Positions 1 to 9,260 of a stretch of 37,166 nt of DNA are shown in pieces (positions within the stretch are counted from its first letter, which is position 1; each line of letters starts with the position of its first letter). Below the pieces are notes generated by a model. The model had not been told where the DNA came from, did no database searches, and saw only the letters and a list, made by a program, of their open reading frames with translations. The translations under genes were made by a program, and so were the position numbers. Source of the stretch: Deltaproteobacteria bacterium (GTDB lineage Bacteria; Myxococcota; B64-G9); NCBI GenBank assembly GCA_016935365.1, contig JAFGRB010000339.1, positions 1 through 37,166 of the forward strand, given 5' to 3'.

Positions 1-463
<463 letters not shown>

Positions 464-510
464 ACGGATTTACCTCCTCTAGGGGTCTCCTACACCCGTT
501 TGGATGCCCT

Positions 511-539
511 TTGATAATCACGCGCAAGGGACTTGTCAA
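511..539 (-). promoter_or_regulatory. groESL promoter
   Basis: Read on the minus strand, TTGACA (539-534) is followed after exactly 17 bases by TATCAA (516-511), a near-consensus housekeeping promoter. It lies about 48 bases upstream of the groES start. No TTAGCACTC/GAGTGCTAA inverted repeat was found around it. Confidence 0.7.
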
Positions 540-561
540 GCGCCAGGCTGCATCATTGGGC

Positions 562-589
562 TTGACAGCCGGTGCCGGGTGACTAGCCT
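562..589 (+). promoter_or_regulatory. Promoter of the ABC exporter operon, divergent from groESL
   Basis: TTGACA (562-567), a 16-base spacer, then TAGCCT (584-589), pointing toward the ABC operon. It starts only 23 bases from the groESL -35 on the other strand, so the two promoters sit back to back and may influence each other. Confidence 0.5.
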
Positions 590-669
590 GGCGTCAAGTC
601 GGGAATCCCGTCCGGGCTCCAGCTGTTCCGGCGGGATGTGAACAACCCCATCGGATGGAGCGCACAGCG

Positions 670-1608
670 ATGATTCGAGTGCAGAAGGTCAGCAAGCACT
701 ACGGGGCGATAAAGGCTCTGGAGGACGTCTCCTTCGAGATCGGCCACGGAGAGATCGTCGGCCTGCTGGGCCCCAACGGAGCCGGCAAGACCACCCTGCT
801 CAAGATCCTGACCGGCTTCTTCGAGCCGGGCGCGGGCAGGGTCGAGGTGGGGGGCGTCGACGTGGTCGCCGAGCCGGTCGAGGCGCGGCGCAAGATCGGC
901 TACTTGCCCGAGAACGCGCCCCTGTATCCCGAGATGCTGGTCCAGGAGAGCCTGCTGATGTCGGCCGAGCTGCACGGCATCGAGCTCGCGCGCCGCCTTC
1001 CGCTGGTGCGCAAGGCGGTCGAGGCGACCGGTCTGATCTCCGTGGTCACGAGGCCCGTGGGCAAGCTCTCCAAGGGCTTTCACCAGCGGGTGGGCCTGGC
1101 CCAGGCCATCCTGCACGAGCCGGATATCCTCATCCTGGACGAGCCCACCAGCGGGCTCGACCCGGATCAGATCGTGGAGGTTCGCAAGCTCGTCCGCAGC
1201 CTGGCAAGGCGCTCCACGGTGATCATCTCGACCCATATCCTGGCCGAGGTGGAGCAGAGCTGCGAGCGGGTGCTCGTGCTGATGAACGGTCGCCTGCGCG
1301 CCGACGCTCGCCTGGACGAGCTCAAGCAGACCCACCGCTTCCATGCGGTCTTTGCCGCTGGCGCCGACATGAAGGCCATCCGCTCCAGCCTCGATGCCCT
1401 CGATGGCGTCCAGGCGGTGGAGCTGGATGTCGACGAGGCCGGGCGTGCGTGTCTGCTGGTGCAGGGCCAGCCGGATGTCGACCTGGGCGAGCTCGTCTAC
1501 GAGCACGCCCGCGGTGAGGGCTGGCCGCTCAGGGAGCTGCGGCCGGACACGCGCAGCCTGGAGTCGGTCTTCAGGGCGCTGTCCTCGGGCAGGGAGGTGC
1601 AGCTATGA
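670..1608 (+). CDS. ABC transporter ATP-binding protein, Gld/ABC-2 exporter type
   Basis: The cytoplasmic ATPase of an ABC-2 type exporter, 312 residues. The Walker A motif GPNGAGKT is at residues 34-41. The signature region reads KLSKGFHQRVGLAQA, with Walker B ILILDEPTSGLDP and the switch histidine in IISTHIL behind it. The roughly 90-residue C-terminal extension is typical of this subfamily. I chose the ATG at 670 because GGAG at 657-660 is correctly spaced for it; an in-frame ATG at 655 has no such site. Its stop overlaps the start of the permease (ATGA), so the two are translationally coupled. It resembles GldA-type ATPases, but the substrate cannot be told from sequence. It probably powers the next two genes. 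Confidence 0.93.
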   Translation: MIRVQKVSKHYGAIKALEDVSFEIGHGEIVGLLGPNGAGKTTLLKILTGFFEPGAGRVEVGGVDVVAEPVEARRKIGYLPENAPLYPEMLVQESLLMSAELHGIELARRLPLVRKAVEATGLISVVTRPVGKLSKGFHQRVGLAQAILHEPDILILDEPTSGLDPDQIVEVRKLVRSLARRSTVIISTHILAEVEQSCERVLVLMNGRLRADARLDELKQTHRFHAVFAAGADMKAIRSSLDALDGVQAVELDVDEAGRACLLVQGQPDVDLGELVYEHARGEGWPLRELRPDTRSLESVFRALSSGREVQL

Positions 1609-4505
1609 GCTTTGCGCTGGCCATCGCTCGAAAGGAATGGCGGGCGGCCTTCCTGTCGCCCGTGGCGCTGATCTTCGTGGCCATCTTCCTCGCCTCCTCG
1701 CTGTTCGTCTTCTTCTTCCTGGAGGGCTTCTTCGCCCGCAACATCGCGGACGCCCGGCCCTTCTTCCAGGCCATGCCCGTGCTGCTCGTCTTTCTCGCCG
1801 CCGCGTTCACCATGCGCCTGTGGAGCGAGGAGGCGCGCTCGGGCACGCTCGAGATCCTGCTGACCCTGCCGGTCCGGATCCGGCATCTGGTGCTGGGCAA
1901 GTTCCTGGCCGGCCTGGCGCTGGTGGCGGTGGCCTTGCTGCTGACCCTGCCGGTGCCGTTGACCGTCTCGGCCCTGGGGGATCTGGACTGGGGCCCGGTC
2001 CTGGGGGGCTACCTGGGCCTGCTGCTTCTGGCCTCGGCCTATCTGGCGATCGGCATGTTCATCTCATCGCTGACCGACAACCAGCTCGTTGCCCTGATGA
2101 TGAGCGCGGTGGTCTGTGGGCTCTTCGTGCTGCTCGGCTACCTGCCGTCCCTGGTGCCGATGGGCTTGCTCGCCGACGAGGTGCTGCGGGCCCTGGGGAC
2201 CGGCAGTCGGTTCGAGAGCATGCTCCGAGGGGTGCTGGACCTGCGGGATCTGGTCTACTACTCGAGCCTGGCGGCGCTCTTCCTGGTCGCCAATGTCCTG
2301 GTGCTGGAGGTGCGCCGCTGGGGCCACGCCGAGCAGGGACGCCGCCGGCGCTCCAACGCCGTCGTGTTCGCGGTCCTGCTGTTCTGCAACCTGGTTGTGC
2401 TCAACACCGGTCTGTTCCCGGCGGTCGGCTTGCGGGCCGATCTGACCGAGTGGGGCGAGTACAGCATCTCGGACGTGACCCGCGACCTGCTGCGCGGCGC
2501 CGAGGAGCCGCTTCTCATCCGGGGCTACTTCTCTCACAAGACGCATCCCTTGCTCGCGCCCCTGGTGCCTCGGGTGCGCGACTTCCTGCGCGAGCTGGAG
2601 GCGGTGGGAGGAGATGGCTTGAGCGTGGAGTTCGTCGATCCGACCGCGGACGAGGAGATCGAGAAAGAAGCCCAGGAGAAGTACGGCGTGCGCAGCGTGC
2701 CGTTCCGGTTTTCCGATCGGCACGAGGACTCGGTGGTCAACGCCTACTTCCATCTTCTCGTCCGCTACGGAGACCGCTACGAGGTGCTGGACTACGAGGA
2801 TCTGATCGCGATCGAGTTCAAGGGCAAGGATGCCCACGTGAGGCTGCGCAACGTCGAGTACGACGTGGCCCGGGCCGTGCAGAAGACCGTCTACTCGTTC
2901 AAGAGCGTCGAGTCCATCTGCAGCCGGCTCGAGGCCGATGCCAGGCTCAAGGTCTTCGCCTCGAGCAAGAACCTGCCCGAGGAGCTCGCGGAGGTGCCCA
3001 AGCGGATCGAGAAGGTGGCCGGCGAGTTCAAGCATCGCTGCCGGCGGTTCGACTTCCAGATCGTCGATCCGGACGATCCCAAGAGCCCGATGAGCCCCGA
3101 GTCGCTCTACCAGCAGTACGGGATCAAGCCGATGGCGCTTTCGATCTTCGATCCCAAGCCGTTCTACATGGACATGATCGTGGAGCTGGGCGAGGACCGG
3201 GAGGTGCTGGATCTGGGCGCGACGCTGAGCGAGGGCGAGATCCGCAAGGAGCTCGAGGCGGCCCTGCAGCGGCACACGCCCGGCTTTCTCAAGACCGTCG
3301 GCCTGGCTGCGGGCGAGGCGGCGCCAGCCTACCCCGGCATGCCGCCGTCCGGCAGCAGCTACGGGACGCTTCGAAAGCTGCTGGCCCAGACCCACGAGGT
3401 GGTCGACGTCGACCTGAAGCGCGGTCGGGTGCCCGGCAGCGTGGACGTGCTCGCCGTGCTCAACCCGCACGATCTCGGAGACGAGGAGCGCTATGCCATC
3501 GATCAGTTCCTGATGCGCGGCCGGACCGTGATCGCCGCGGCCGGATCCTGGGCCTTCAGCCCATCGATGGGCTCTGCCTCTCTCGACGTGAGCGAGGTGG
3601 ATACCGGCCTGGGCGAGCTCTTCACCCACTATGGGGTGGAGGTGGGCAAGAGCGTGGTGCTCGACGAGGCCAATGCCCGCTTCCCGGTGCCCATCGAAGA
3701 GGACTACGGCGGCATCGTCATGCGGCGGATCGAGATGCTCGACTACCCGCCCTTCGTGCTGGTACACGGAGAGGGGCTGTCGAAGGACAACCCGGCCGTG
3801 CGCGCGCTGCCGGCCCTGGTGATGCACTGGCCCTCCCCGGTGCGCTGCAAGGGCGAGAACAAGGACGCGGAAACGCCGAGGTGCGAGACCTTGTTCTCCT
3901 CCTCGGACAAGGCCTGGCAGGTTACGAGCTTCAAGGCCCAGCCGGACTTTCGCAAGCATCCGGAGCTGGGCTTCGAGGCGCCGCAGAAACGCGAGCGACT
4001 GCCGCTGGCCGCCGTGCTCGACGGCGGCTTCACGAGCTACTTCAAGGACCACAAGCCGCCGGTGCTCGGCGGTCCGGACAAGCCGCCGGCCGGTGATGAG
4101 GAGCAAGCACCCGAAGACGAAAGGCGGGGGCACCGGGCGGGCGTGATCGAGCGTGCCCCCAAGACCGCCAGGCTCGTCGTCCTGGGCTCGTCGAGCTTCG
4201 TCGACGACGTGATCGTCGAGATCGGCCAGCAGTTCTCGGAGGTTCACCTGGCCAACCTGCAGCTGATGGCCAACCTGGTCGACTGGGCGGTCGAGGACGC
4301 AGCCCTGCTCCAGATCCGGGCCAAGGAGCAGTACGCGCGAACCCTGGATCAGCTCTCGTCGGGGGAGCGGCTGGGCTGGGAGCTGGGCAACTTCGCCTTC
4401 GCCCTGCTGGCCGTGATCGCCATCGGGCTCGTCAGCCTGATACGCCGGGGGCAGTCCTACTCCATCATGAACGGCGCGACCGAGAGCCGGGAGGTGCCCC
4501 GATGA
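1605..4505 (+). CDS. ABC-2 permease fused to a GldG-like auxiliary domain
   Basis: A 966-residue membrane protein joining two parts that are often separate genes. Residues 1 to about 240 form an ABC-2 permease with six hydrophobic segments, including VALIFVAIFLASSLFVFFFL and the RSGTLEILLTLPVR coupling-helix signature. After another hydrophobic segment (about 255-275) comes a long periplasmic region of the GldG/ABC_transp_aux type. A final membrane helix (FAFALLAVIAIGLVSLI) and a short basic tail close the chain. The order and content match GldF plus GldG in one polypeptide. The ATG overlaps the ATPase stop and its own stop overlaps the DUF4340 gene, making a tight three-gene operon. The exported cargo is unknown. 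A gliding role is not implied, since this gene set is common outside gliding bacteria. Confidence 0.9.
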   Translation: MSFALAIARKEWRAAFLSPVALIFVAIFLASSLFVFFFLEGFFARNIADARPFFQAMPVLLVFLAAAFTMRLWSEEARSGTLEILLTLPVRIRHLVLGKFLAGLALVAVALLLTLPVPLTVSALGDLDWGPVLGGYLGLLLLASAYLAIGMFISSLTDNQLVALMMSAVVCGLFVLLGYLPSLVPMGLLADEVLRALGTGSRFESMLRGVLDLRDLVYYSSLAALFLVANVLVLEVRRWGHAEQGRRRRSNAVVFAVLLFCNLVVLNTGLFPAVGLRADLTEWGEYSISDVTRDLLRGAEEPLLIRGYFSHKTHPLLAPLVPRVRDFLRELEAVGGDGLSVEFVDPTADEEIEKEAQEKYGVRSVPFRFSDRHEDSVVNAYFHLLVRYGDRYEVLDYEDLIAIEFKGKDAHVRLRNVEYDVARAVQKTVYSFKSVESICSRLEADARLKVFASSKNLPEELAEVPKRIEKVAGEFKHRCRRFDFQIVDPDDPKSPMSPESLYQQYGIKPMALSIFDPKPFYMDMIVELGEDREVLDLGATLSEGEIRKELEAALQRHTPGFLKTVGLAAGEAAPAYPGMPPSGSSYGTLRKLLAQTHEVVDVDLKRGRVPGSVDVLAVLNPHDLGDEERYAIDQFLMRGRTVIAAAGSWAFSPSMGSASLDVSEVDTGLGELFTHYGVEVGKSVVLDEANARFPVPIEEDYGGIVMRRIEMLDYPPFVLVHGEGLSKDNPAVRALPALVMHWPSPVRCKGENKDAETPRCETLFSSSDKAWQVTSFKAQPDFRKHPELGFEAPQKRERLPLAAVLDGGFTSYFKDHKPPVLGGPDKPPAGDEEQAPEDERRGHRAGVIERAPKTARLVVLGSSSFVDDVIVEIGQQFSEVHLANLQLMANLVDWAVEDAALLQIRAKEQYARTLDQLSSGERLGWELGNFAFALLAVIAIGLVSLIRRGQSYSIMNGATESREVPR

Positions 4506-5611
4506 GCCGCAGCAACCAGGTGCTGGCCGGGCTGCTGGCGGCCCAGATCCTCCTCTTCAGCCTGGTCTACACGCTCGGCAGGGGTGACGCGAGCAGCCGC
4601 GTGGCGCCGGTGCTGCTGCTCGAGGGACTGGGCCGCGACAGCGTCGACGGGATTGCGATCGCCATGAGCGACAAGGCGGCGCTGCGCCTCGAGCGCGGCG
4701 AGAAGGGCTGGGTGCTGGCCGAGCAGGCCGGCTTCCCGGCCGACAGCGGCAAGGTGGACAAGCTGCTGACCACGCTGCTCGGCCTGCAGTCGAGCCATGT
4801 GGTCTCGCGTGGCGCCGAGCACTACACGGAGCTGGAGGTGGCCGAGGACAAGTACCGCCGCAAGCTGACCGTCAAGGCGGGGACCGACGAGCGGGTCGTC
4901 TTCGTGGGCAAGCGCGGCGGCGGCTTCACCCCCGCCCGGCTGGCCGGTGCGGACGCGGTCCTGGCGATCGACGAGCTGGACGAGTGGGACCTCGGCACCC
5001 GGATTCAGGACTGGATCGCAGAAGACTACTTCAAGGTGCCGGCCGAGCGGGTGGCTGCAATCGAGATACGCAAGGGCGAGAGCGCGCTGCGTCTCGAGCG
5101 AGCCCACTTGAGCGAGTGGCAGCTCCAGGCCGAGAAGGTGGAGGCCGCCAAGGTTCGGCCGATCCTCGACGCCGCGGTCGCGCTCAAGGCCATCGACGTG
5201 GTCGGCAAACTCGAGGACGCTGAAGCGAGGGGGAAGGTGGACAAGGCGGCCGAGCCCGTGACCGTCACCCTGGAGCTCGCCGAGTATCCGCTCGAGGACG
5301 CCGTGCCCGAGCCCGAGCCGCTGGGCCAGTCGAGTCCGGACGCCGGGATGGCAGACGCAGGCGCGGCCGCTGCCGGCGGGGACGCGGACGGCGGCCCGGT
5401 CGCCGGGGATGCCGGACCGCCGAAGCCGCGGATGCCGCCGATCGTCGAGCGCAAGGTGATCCACCTGGCCGTCGAGAAGGCGGGTGCGGCCAGCGATGTC
5501 TATGGCTACGTCGAGGGCGAGACCCACGTGGTCGAGCTCGACCACTGGCGTATGCAGAAGCTGCTGGAGGCCAGCGCCGACAAGATCCGCGGCCAGGACG
5601 CGCCGCCGTAG
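4502..5611 (+). CDS. DUF4340 domain protein of the ABC exporter
   Basis: A 369-residue membrane-anchored protein. One N-terminal helix (VLAGLLAAQILLFSLVYTLG) is followed by repeated beta-rich DUF4340 units; blocks such as LRLERGEKGWVL and the later LRLERAHLSEWQL look like two copies. An Asp/Ala/Gly/Pro-rich linker of about 35 residues lies near residues 275-310, a low-complexity style seen in other exported proteins of this window. DUF4340 proteins routinely follow GldG-like genes, and the ATGA overlap with the permease gene supports one complex. It probably sits in the periplasm beside the auxiliary domain of the permease. The biochemical role of the family is not established. Confidence 0.85.
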   Translation: MSRSNQVLAGLLAAQILLFSLVYTLGRGDASSRVAPVLLLEGLGRDSVDGIAIAMSDKAALRLERGEKGWVLAEQAGFPADSGKVDKLLTTLLGLQSSHVVSRGAEHYTELEVAEDKYRRKLTVKAGTDERVVFVGKRGGGFTPARLAGADAVLAIDELDEWDLGTRIQDWIAEDYFKVPAERVAAIEIRKGESALRLERAHLSEWQLQAEKVEAAKVRPILDAAVALKAIDVVGKLEDAEARGKVDKAAEPVTVTLELAEYPLEDAVPEPEPLGQSSPDAGMADAGAAAAGGDADGGPVAGDAGPPKPRMPPIVERKVIHLAVEKAGAASDVYGYVEGETHVVELDHWRMQKLLEASADKIRGQDAPP

Positions 5612-5707
5612 GCGGGTGCGTCCTCCATCGATCTACTCGATGCCTTCCTGGCGGGCAGCCTGGCTCAGGCGCTTGTCGAAGGCGAGCAGCCTAACGCGTC
5701 CCCCGGC

Positions 5708-5736
5708 TGGCACCGAGCGCGCGATTCGGCTAGGAT
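5708..5736 (+). promoter_or_regulatory. Promoter giving a probably leaderless mRNA
   Basis: TGGCAC (5708-5713), a 17-base spacer and TAGGAT (5731-5736). The ATG of the next gene is only six bases after the -10, so transcription should start at or beside the start codon. The -35 is weak, so this is moderate evidence. Confidence 0.4.
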
Positions 5737-5742
5737 CGGCCC

Positions 5743-6951
5743 ATGCGCGGGTACTGGAAGAGAGCGGCGGGCTTGGCGCTGCTGACACTGTGCTGCGCTT
5801 GCGGCCGGACGGGCTTCGAGGATGCGGCGCCCAGCGACGACCCGGCGGACTGGCCGGTCGACACCGGCCTGACATACCGGCTGGAGCTCGGCGAGCCGCG
5901 CTGGGTGGTGCCCTCGGACAGCCTGCCTTCCCGGATTCGCTGCCAGCCGGCGTGCAACAACGTCGACATCCACTTCTTCGGCCAGAGGCTCTTTCTCGCC
6001 TTTCGCACCGCTCCGAACCACTTCGCATCCGATCGCACCGAGCTCTACGTGCTGAGCTCGACCGATCAGGGGGCACACTTCGACTTCGAGACCCGGGTGG
6101 CCATGGGCTGCGACCTGCGCGAGCCACGCCTGCTGGCCGTCGGAGACGAGCTGCAGCTCATCTTCTTCGAGGCCGGGGTGGACATGCTCGCCTTCGAGCC
6201 CAGGGCAGTCTGGCGGACCTTCCGCATCGCCCAGGGCGAATGGACCGCGCCCGAGAAGCTCTTCGACGCACCGCTCGTGCCCTGGGACGTCAAGCTGCGG
6301 AGCGGGCGGGCCTGGATGAGCGCCTACGCCGGCGAGCACTACACCGGCGAGCTGGGCGAGCTCGAGGTCTACTTCCAGTGCTCGGACGACGGGCGGAGCT
6401 GGCAGCCCGTCGGCAGCGCCGAGCGCGTCTACCGGGGCGGGGTGAGCGAGGTGGCCTTCGAGTTCGACGCGGACGGCTCGCTGTGGGCCGTGACGCGCAA
6501 CGAGGACGGGGACGCGAGCGGCTTCGGCTCGCATGTCTGTACAGCCCCGGCAGATAAGCTCGACGAGTGGACCTGCAGCGCCCCCTGCGACCCAGAGCGC
6601 TACGACTCGCCCGAGCTCTTCCGCCACGGAGACGAGATCTATCTGATCGCCCGCCGGGACGTGGGCGGGCCGTTCGGGCCCGAGGGCGACCTGGTGGCTT
6701 ACTCGCTGCGGCCCAAGCGAAGCGCCATCTACGGGATCGACAAGGCCGCGCATCGGGTTGTGCACCTGCAGGACATCCCGGGTGTGGGCGACACGGCCTT
6801 CCCCGCCGTGCGCCGCACGGGAGCCCACAGCTTCCTGCTGGCCAACTACAGCTCGCCGCTTGACGAGCCCGACATCTCCTGGCTCGAGGGCCAGGCATCG
6901 GCCCGCGGCACACAGATCTACCTGCTGGACGTCGAGCTCGTGCCCGAGTGA
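5743..6951 (+). CDS. Secreted lipoprotein with Asp-box (sialidase-like) propeller
   Basis: A 402-residue exported protein. The N-terminus MRGYWKRAAGLALLTLCCAC is a lipoprotein-type signal, and the likely mature end Cys-Gly-Arg-Thr-Gly is a common start of myxobacterial lipoproteins, although the lipobox is not textbook. The body is beta-rich with Asp-box motifs typical of BNR/sialidase propellers: SSTDQGAHFDF near residues 105-115 and CSDDGRSWQPV near 212-222. The fold therefore looks like a five- or six-bladed propeller of the glycosidase or BNR type. I do not see a convincing sialidase Arg triad, so an enzyme activity is not claimed; carbohydrate binding is possible. It stands alone between two operons. 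Confidence 0.7.
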   Translation: MRGYWKRAAGLALLTLCCACGRTGFEDAAPSDDPADWPVDTGLTYRLELGEPRWVVPSDSLPSRIRCQPACNNVDIHFFGQRLFLAFRTAPNHFASDRTELYVLSSTDQGAHFDFETRVAMGCDLREPRLLAVGDELQLIFFEAGVDMLAFEPRAVWRTFRIAQGEWTAPEKLFDAPLVPWDVKLRSGRAWMSAYAGEHYTGELGELEVYFQCSDDGRSWQPVGSAERVYRGGVSEVAFEFDADGSLWAVTRNEDGDASGFGSHVCTAPADKLDEWTCSAPCDPERYDSPELFRHGDEIYLIARRDVGGPFGPEGDLVAYSLRPKRSAIYGIDKAAHRVVHLQDIPGVGDTAFPAVRRTGAHSFLLANYSSPLDEPDISWLEGQASARGTQIYLLDVELVPE

Positions 6952-6960
6952 ACCGGAGAT

Positions 6961-7073
6961 CTCCCGACTCCACCGCGATCTCTGCGTCGCTGCTGCGAAT
7001 CCGTTCCTCGACGTGGAGAACCACGCCTGCGGGCGGATTCTCTTTGAGCTCCTTGACCGCACAGCGGATCTGG
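6961..7073 (-). repeat. Dispersed imperfect repeat, copy 1, with a hairpin core
   Basis: On the minus strand this segment aligns over its whole length with 24313-24426 on the plus strand. Shared blocks in order are CCAGATC, GTGC, TCAAGGAGCT, then GGCGTGGTTYTCCACGTCGA, then a GCGACGC block. The core forms a perfect 5-bp hairpin, CGTGG-loop-CCACG (7012-7025). It lies a few bases after the stop codon of the preceding lipoprotein gene, in antisense orientation to it, and it fills most of the 217-base gap before the MFS gene. Confidence 0.65.
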
Positions 7074-7168
7074 AACATCTGCAAGGAAAGGTTCTGGCCG
7101 GCATTCTCCCTTTGCACAAAGAGGACCGTTGAGGCAAGCTTGGGCCCGCGAAAGAAAGCGGCGTGCAG

Positions 7169-8443
7169 ATGACGGCCATCGCCCAGGCAAAACCCGTCAC
7201 GTACAGACGCTGGCAGGTCCAGATCCTGCTGACCACCTGGCTTGCCTACGCGGGCTACTACTTCTGCCGCATGAACTTCTACGCGGTCAAGAAGGACCTC
7301 GGCCAGGAGCTGGGCTTCGACACCTCGGCCCTCGGCCACCTGGGCACGGTATACCTGGCCGGCTACATGCTGGGCCAGTTCTCCTCGGCCACCTTCGGCC
7401 GGCTGCTGGGGCCCAAGCGGCTGCTGCTGGTCGGCACCGGCCTGTCGGTTCTCTGCAACGTCGGCCTGGGCCTCGCGGACGGGTTCTGGACCTTCGCGAT
7501 CTTCCTGGGCCTCAACGGCCTGGCCCAGGGCACGGGCTGGCCGAGCTGCATCGGCAGCCTGGGCTACTGGTTCAAGCGCGACCAACGCGGCAGCGTGCTC
7601 GGGGTCTGGTCCACCTGCTACCTGGCGGGCCCCTTCCTGGCCACCAACTTCGCCGGCCTGATGCTGCAGCTCTTTCTGGACTTCCGGGCGGCCTTCTTCG
7701 GCGCGGCGGCGGTCCTGCTGCTGATCTGGATCGCCGTGCTGATCTTCCACCCGGACACGCCGGAGAAGGTCGGTCTGGAGCCGGTCCGGGACGGACAGGA
7801 GCCGGAGGTCGCGCCGGACGGCAATCAGAAGCTGGGCTGGAGCGGCCAGGTCGTGGCGACCATCCTGATGATGGGCTGCATCTACTTCTGCATCAAGTTC
7901 GTCCGCTACCTGCTCTTCAGCTGGACCCCCTTCTTCCTGGGCAACAACTTCGGGCTCGAGGGCCCGGACGCGGCCTACCTGTCTTCGGTCTTTTACGCCT
8001 GCGGCTTTGCCGGCGTGCTCTTCGCCGGCTTCGTGACCGATCGCGTGTTCAAGGGCAAGCGCGCCTTTCTGTGCCTGCTCATGCTGGGCATGATGGCCCT
8101 GTCGCTGCTGCTCATGGCGACCCTCGGCTCGACCCGCCTGCTGTTCTTCACCATCTCCATGGGCCTGTGCGGCTTCATGCTCTACGGCCCCGATTCGGTG
8201 CTCTCGGGCGTGGGCGCCATCGACGTGGGCTCGCAGCGCGGGGCCCTGGTGGCCGCGGGCATCATCAACGGCATGGGCTCGGCCGGGCCCGTGTTCCAGG
8301 AGCAGCTCGTCGCCTGGCTCTATCAGCGAACGAAGGGAGACCTGACACCCATCCTGGTCCTGCTCTTCTCCGTGGCAGCCGCCGGGGCGGTGCTCATGTT
8401 CCTGCTCTGGTTGCGATCGCGGCGCGGCAAGTCGAACCTGTGA
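7169..8443 (+). CDS. MFS transporter, organophosphate:phosphate antiporter (GlpT/UhpT-like) family
   Basis: A 424-residue inner-membrane carrier with twelve predicted hydrophobic segments. The first helix reads YAGYYFCRMNF, the position of the substrate-binding Arg in GlpT (YYLVRKNF in the Escherichia coli protein). The loop QGTGWPSCIGSLGYWF matches the GlpT QGMGWPPC signature, followed by the family's R-G-x-V-x-G-x-W block. A hydrophilic central loop near residues 200-225 separates the two halves. The predicted role is exchange of a phosphorylated or anionic solute for phosphate; the exact substrate is unclear. An in-frame GTG lies two codons upstream, and I prefer the ATG. A TetR gene follows by 58 bases, which may link their expression. 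Confidence 0.87.
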   Translation: MTAIAQAKPVTYRRWQVQILLTTWLAYAGYYFCRMNFYAVKKDLGQELGFDTSALGHLGTVYLAGYMLGQFSSATFGRLLGPKRLLLVGTGLSVLCNVGLGLADGFWTFAIFLGLNGLAQGTGWPSCIGSLGYWFKRDQRGSVLGVWSTCYLAGPFLATNFAGLMLQLFLDFRAAFFGAAAVLLLIWIAVLIFHPDTPEKVGLEPVRDGQEPEVAPDGNQKLGWSGQVVATILMMGCIYFCIKFVRYLLFSWTPFFLGNNFGLEGPDAAYLSSVFYACGFAGVLFAGFVTDRVFKGKRAFLCLLMLGMMALSLLLMATLGSTRLLFFTISMGLCGFMLYGPDSVLSGVGAIDVGSQRGALVAAGIINGMGSAGPVFQEQLVAWLYQRTKGDLTPILVLLFSVAAAGAVLMFLLWLRSRRGKSNL

Positions 8444-8501
8444 GCCCAGGCTCCGCGCCGCTCTTGACCCGCGCCGTCTTTTGAGCGACAAGGGTAGGGC
8501 C

Positions 8502-9128
8502 ATGGCCCGGCAGACGGTAAAAAACCAGGAAGCCGACCGCGGCTCCGACTCGAGCCCGGACGTGCGAGAGCGCATCCTGGACCGTACCATCTACCTGATG
8601 GGCAAGCTGGGCACCACGGATGTGACCGTCCGCGCCATCGCCCGTGAGGCCGGCGTGAACGTCGCGGCCGTCAACTACTACTTCTCCTCCAAGGAGCGGA
8701 TGATCGCCCTGATGGCCGATCGCTTCCAGGCCGGCTTCGAGGCGGTCATGACCCAGCTGGCTGACGAGAGCGTAGCGCCCGAGCAGCGCCTGCGAGATTG
8801 GGCCGCGACCGTGGTGGGCTTCTTGTCCGAGTATCCAGGTGTGCTCACGCTCATGGAGCGGCAGCTCGCAGCCCAGCCCCTGGACGCTTTCGGCGAGATC
8901 CTGCGGGCGACCATGCAGATCGCCATCCAGCAACTCGAGGCCGTGCTGCGCGAGCTGATCGGCGACGAGGACGAGAAGCGCTTTTCCTTCAAGCTGACCA
9001 TGTTCATATCGACGCTGGCCGGACCCTACCCCCAGAAGTTCGATCAGCGGCCCAAGGCGCGGGGCTACCGGGCCCCGGCCCAGCAGGCCGAGTTCCTCAA
9101 CCTTCTCATCGAGCACCTGAAGCGCTAG
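8502..9128 (+). CDS. TetR-family transcriptional regulator
   Basis: A 208-residue DNA-binding protein. The N-terminal helix-turn-helix is clear at about residues 20-70: RERILDRTIYLMGKLG, then VRAIAREAGVNVAAVNYYFSS, then KERMIALMADRF. The remaining alpha-helical part is the ligand and dimer domain, about 135 residues. The ATG at 8502 has an AGGG-type site before it; an in-frame TTG at 8481 is a weaker choice. The AT-rich stretch just downstream, before the B12 radical SAM gene, contains two inverted repeats around a promoter, and these are the natural candidates for its operator. Regulation of the radical SAM/SCP2 pair, or of the upstream transporter, is therefore inferred and not shown. Confidence 0.9.
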   Translation: MARQTVKNQEADRGSDSSPDVRERILDRTIYLMGKLGTTDVTVRAIAREAGVNVAAVNYYFSSKERMIALMADRFQAGFEAVMTQLADESVAPEQRLRDWAATVVGFLSEYPGVLTLMERQLAAQPLDAFGEILRATMQIAIQQLEAVLRELIGDEDEKRFSFKLTMFISTLAGPYPQKFDQRPKARGYRAPAQQAEFLNLLIEHLKR

Positions 9129-9175
9129 CCTGCAGATTGGCCAGCGTGTATCTTATTGTATTATCGTAACTTTAC

Positions 9176-9203
9176 TTGAAACAAAAAGTTTCGAATATAT
9201 TGT
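9176..9203 (+). promoter_or_regulatory. Promoter of the B12 radical SAM/SCP2 operon
   Basis: TTGAAA (9176-9181), a 16-base spacer and TATTGT (9198-9203) lie in the most AT-rich part of the window (about 9150-9220). An inverted repeat GAAAC-AAAAA-GTTTC (9178-9192) covers the -35 and part of the spacer. Confidence 0.6.
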
Positions 9204-9209
9204 TTGAAT

Positions 9210-9225
9210 CACATCGTTTGATGTG
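9210..9225. promoter_or_regulatory. Candidate operator: perfect 6-bp inverted repeat at the transcription start
   Basis: CACATC (9210-9215), GTTT, GATGTG (9220-9225). It begins about seven bases after the -10, so it covers the expected +1. A repressor bound here would block initiation. The TetR gene that ends 81 bases upstream is the obvious candidate, but this is inferred from position alone. Confidence 0.45.
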
Positions 9226-9260
9226 CTAGCCAAGGATCCAGACAGTATCGGGAGGAGCGA

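Noticed and set aside
464..560. CIRCE/HrcA operator upstream of groES
   Set aside because: The TTAGCACTC inverted repeat is absent; only a normal -35/-10 pair is visible.
5626..5642. Intrinsic terminator after the DUF4340 gene
   Set aside because: CATCGA-TCTAC-TCGATG can pair, but the stem is short, AT-rich at the ends and no T-run follows.
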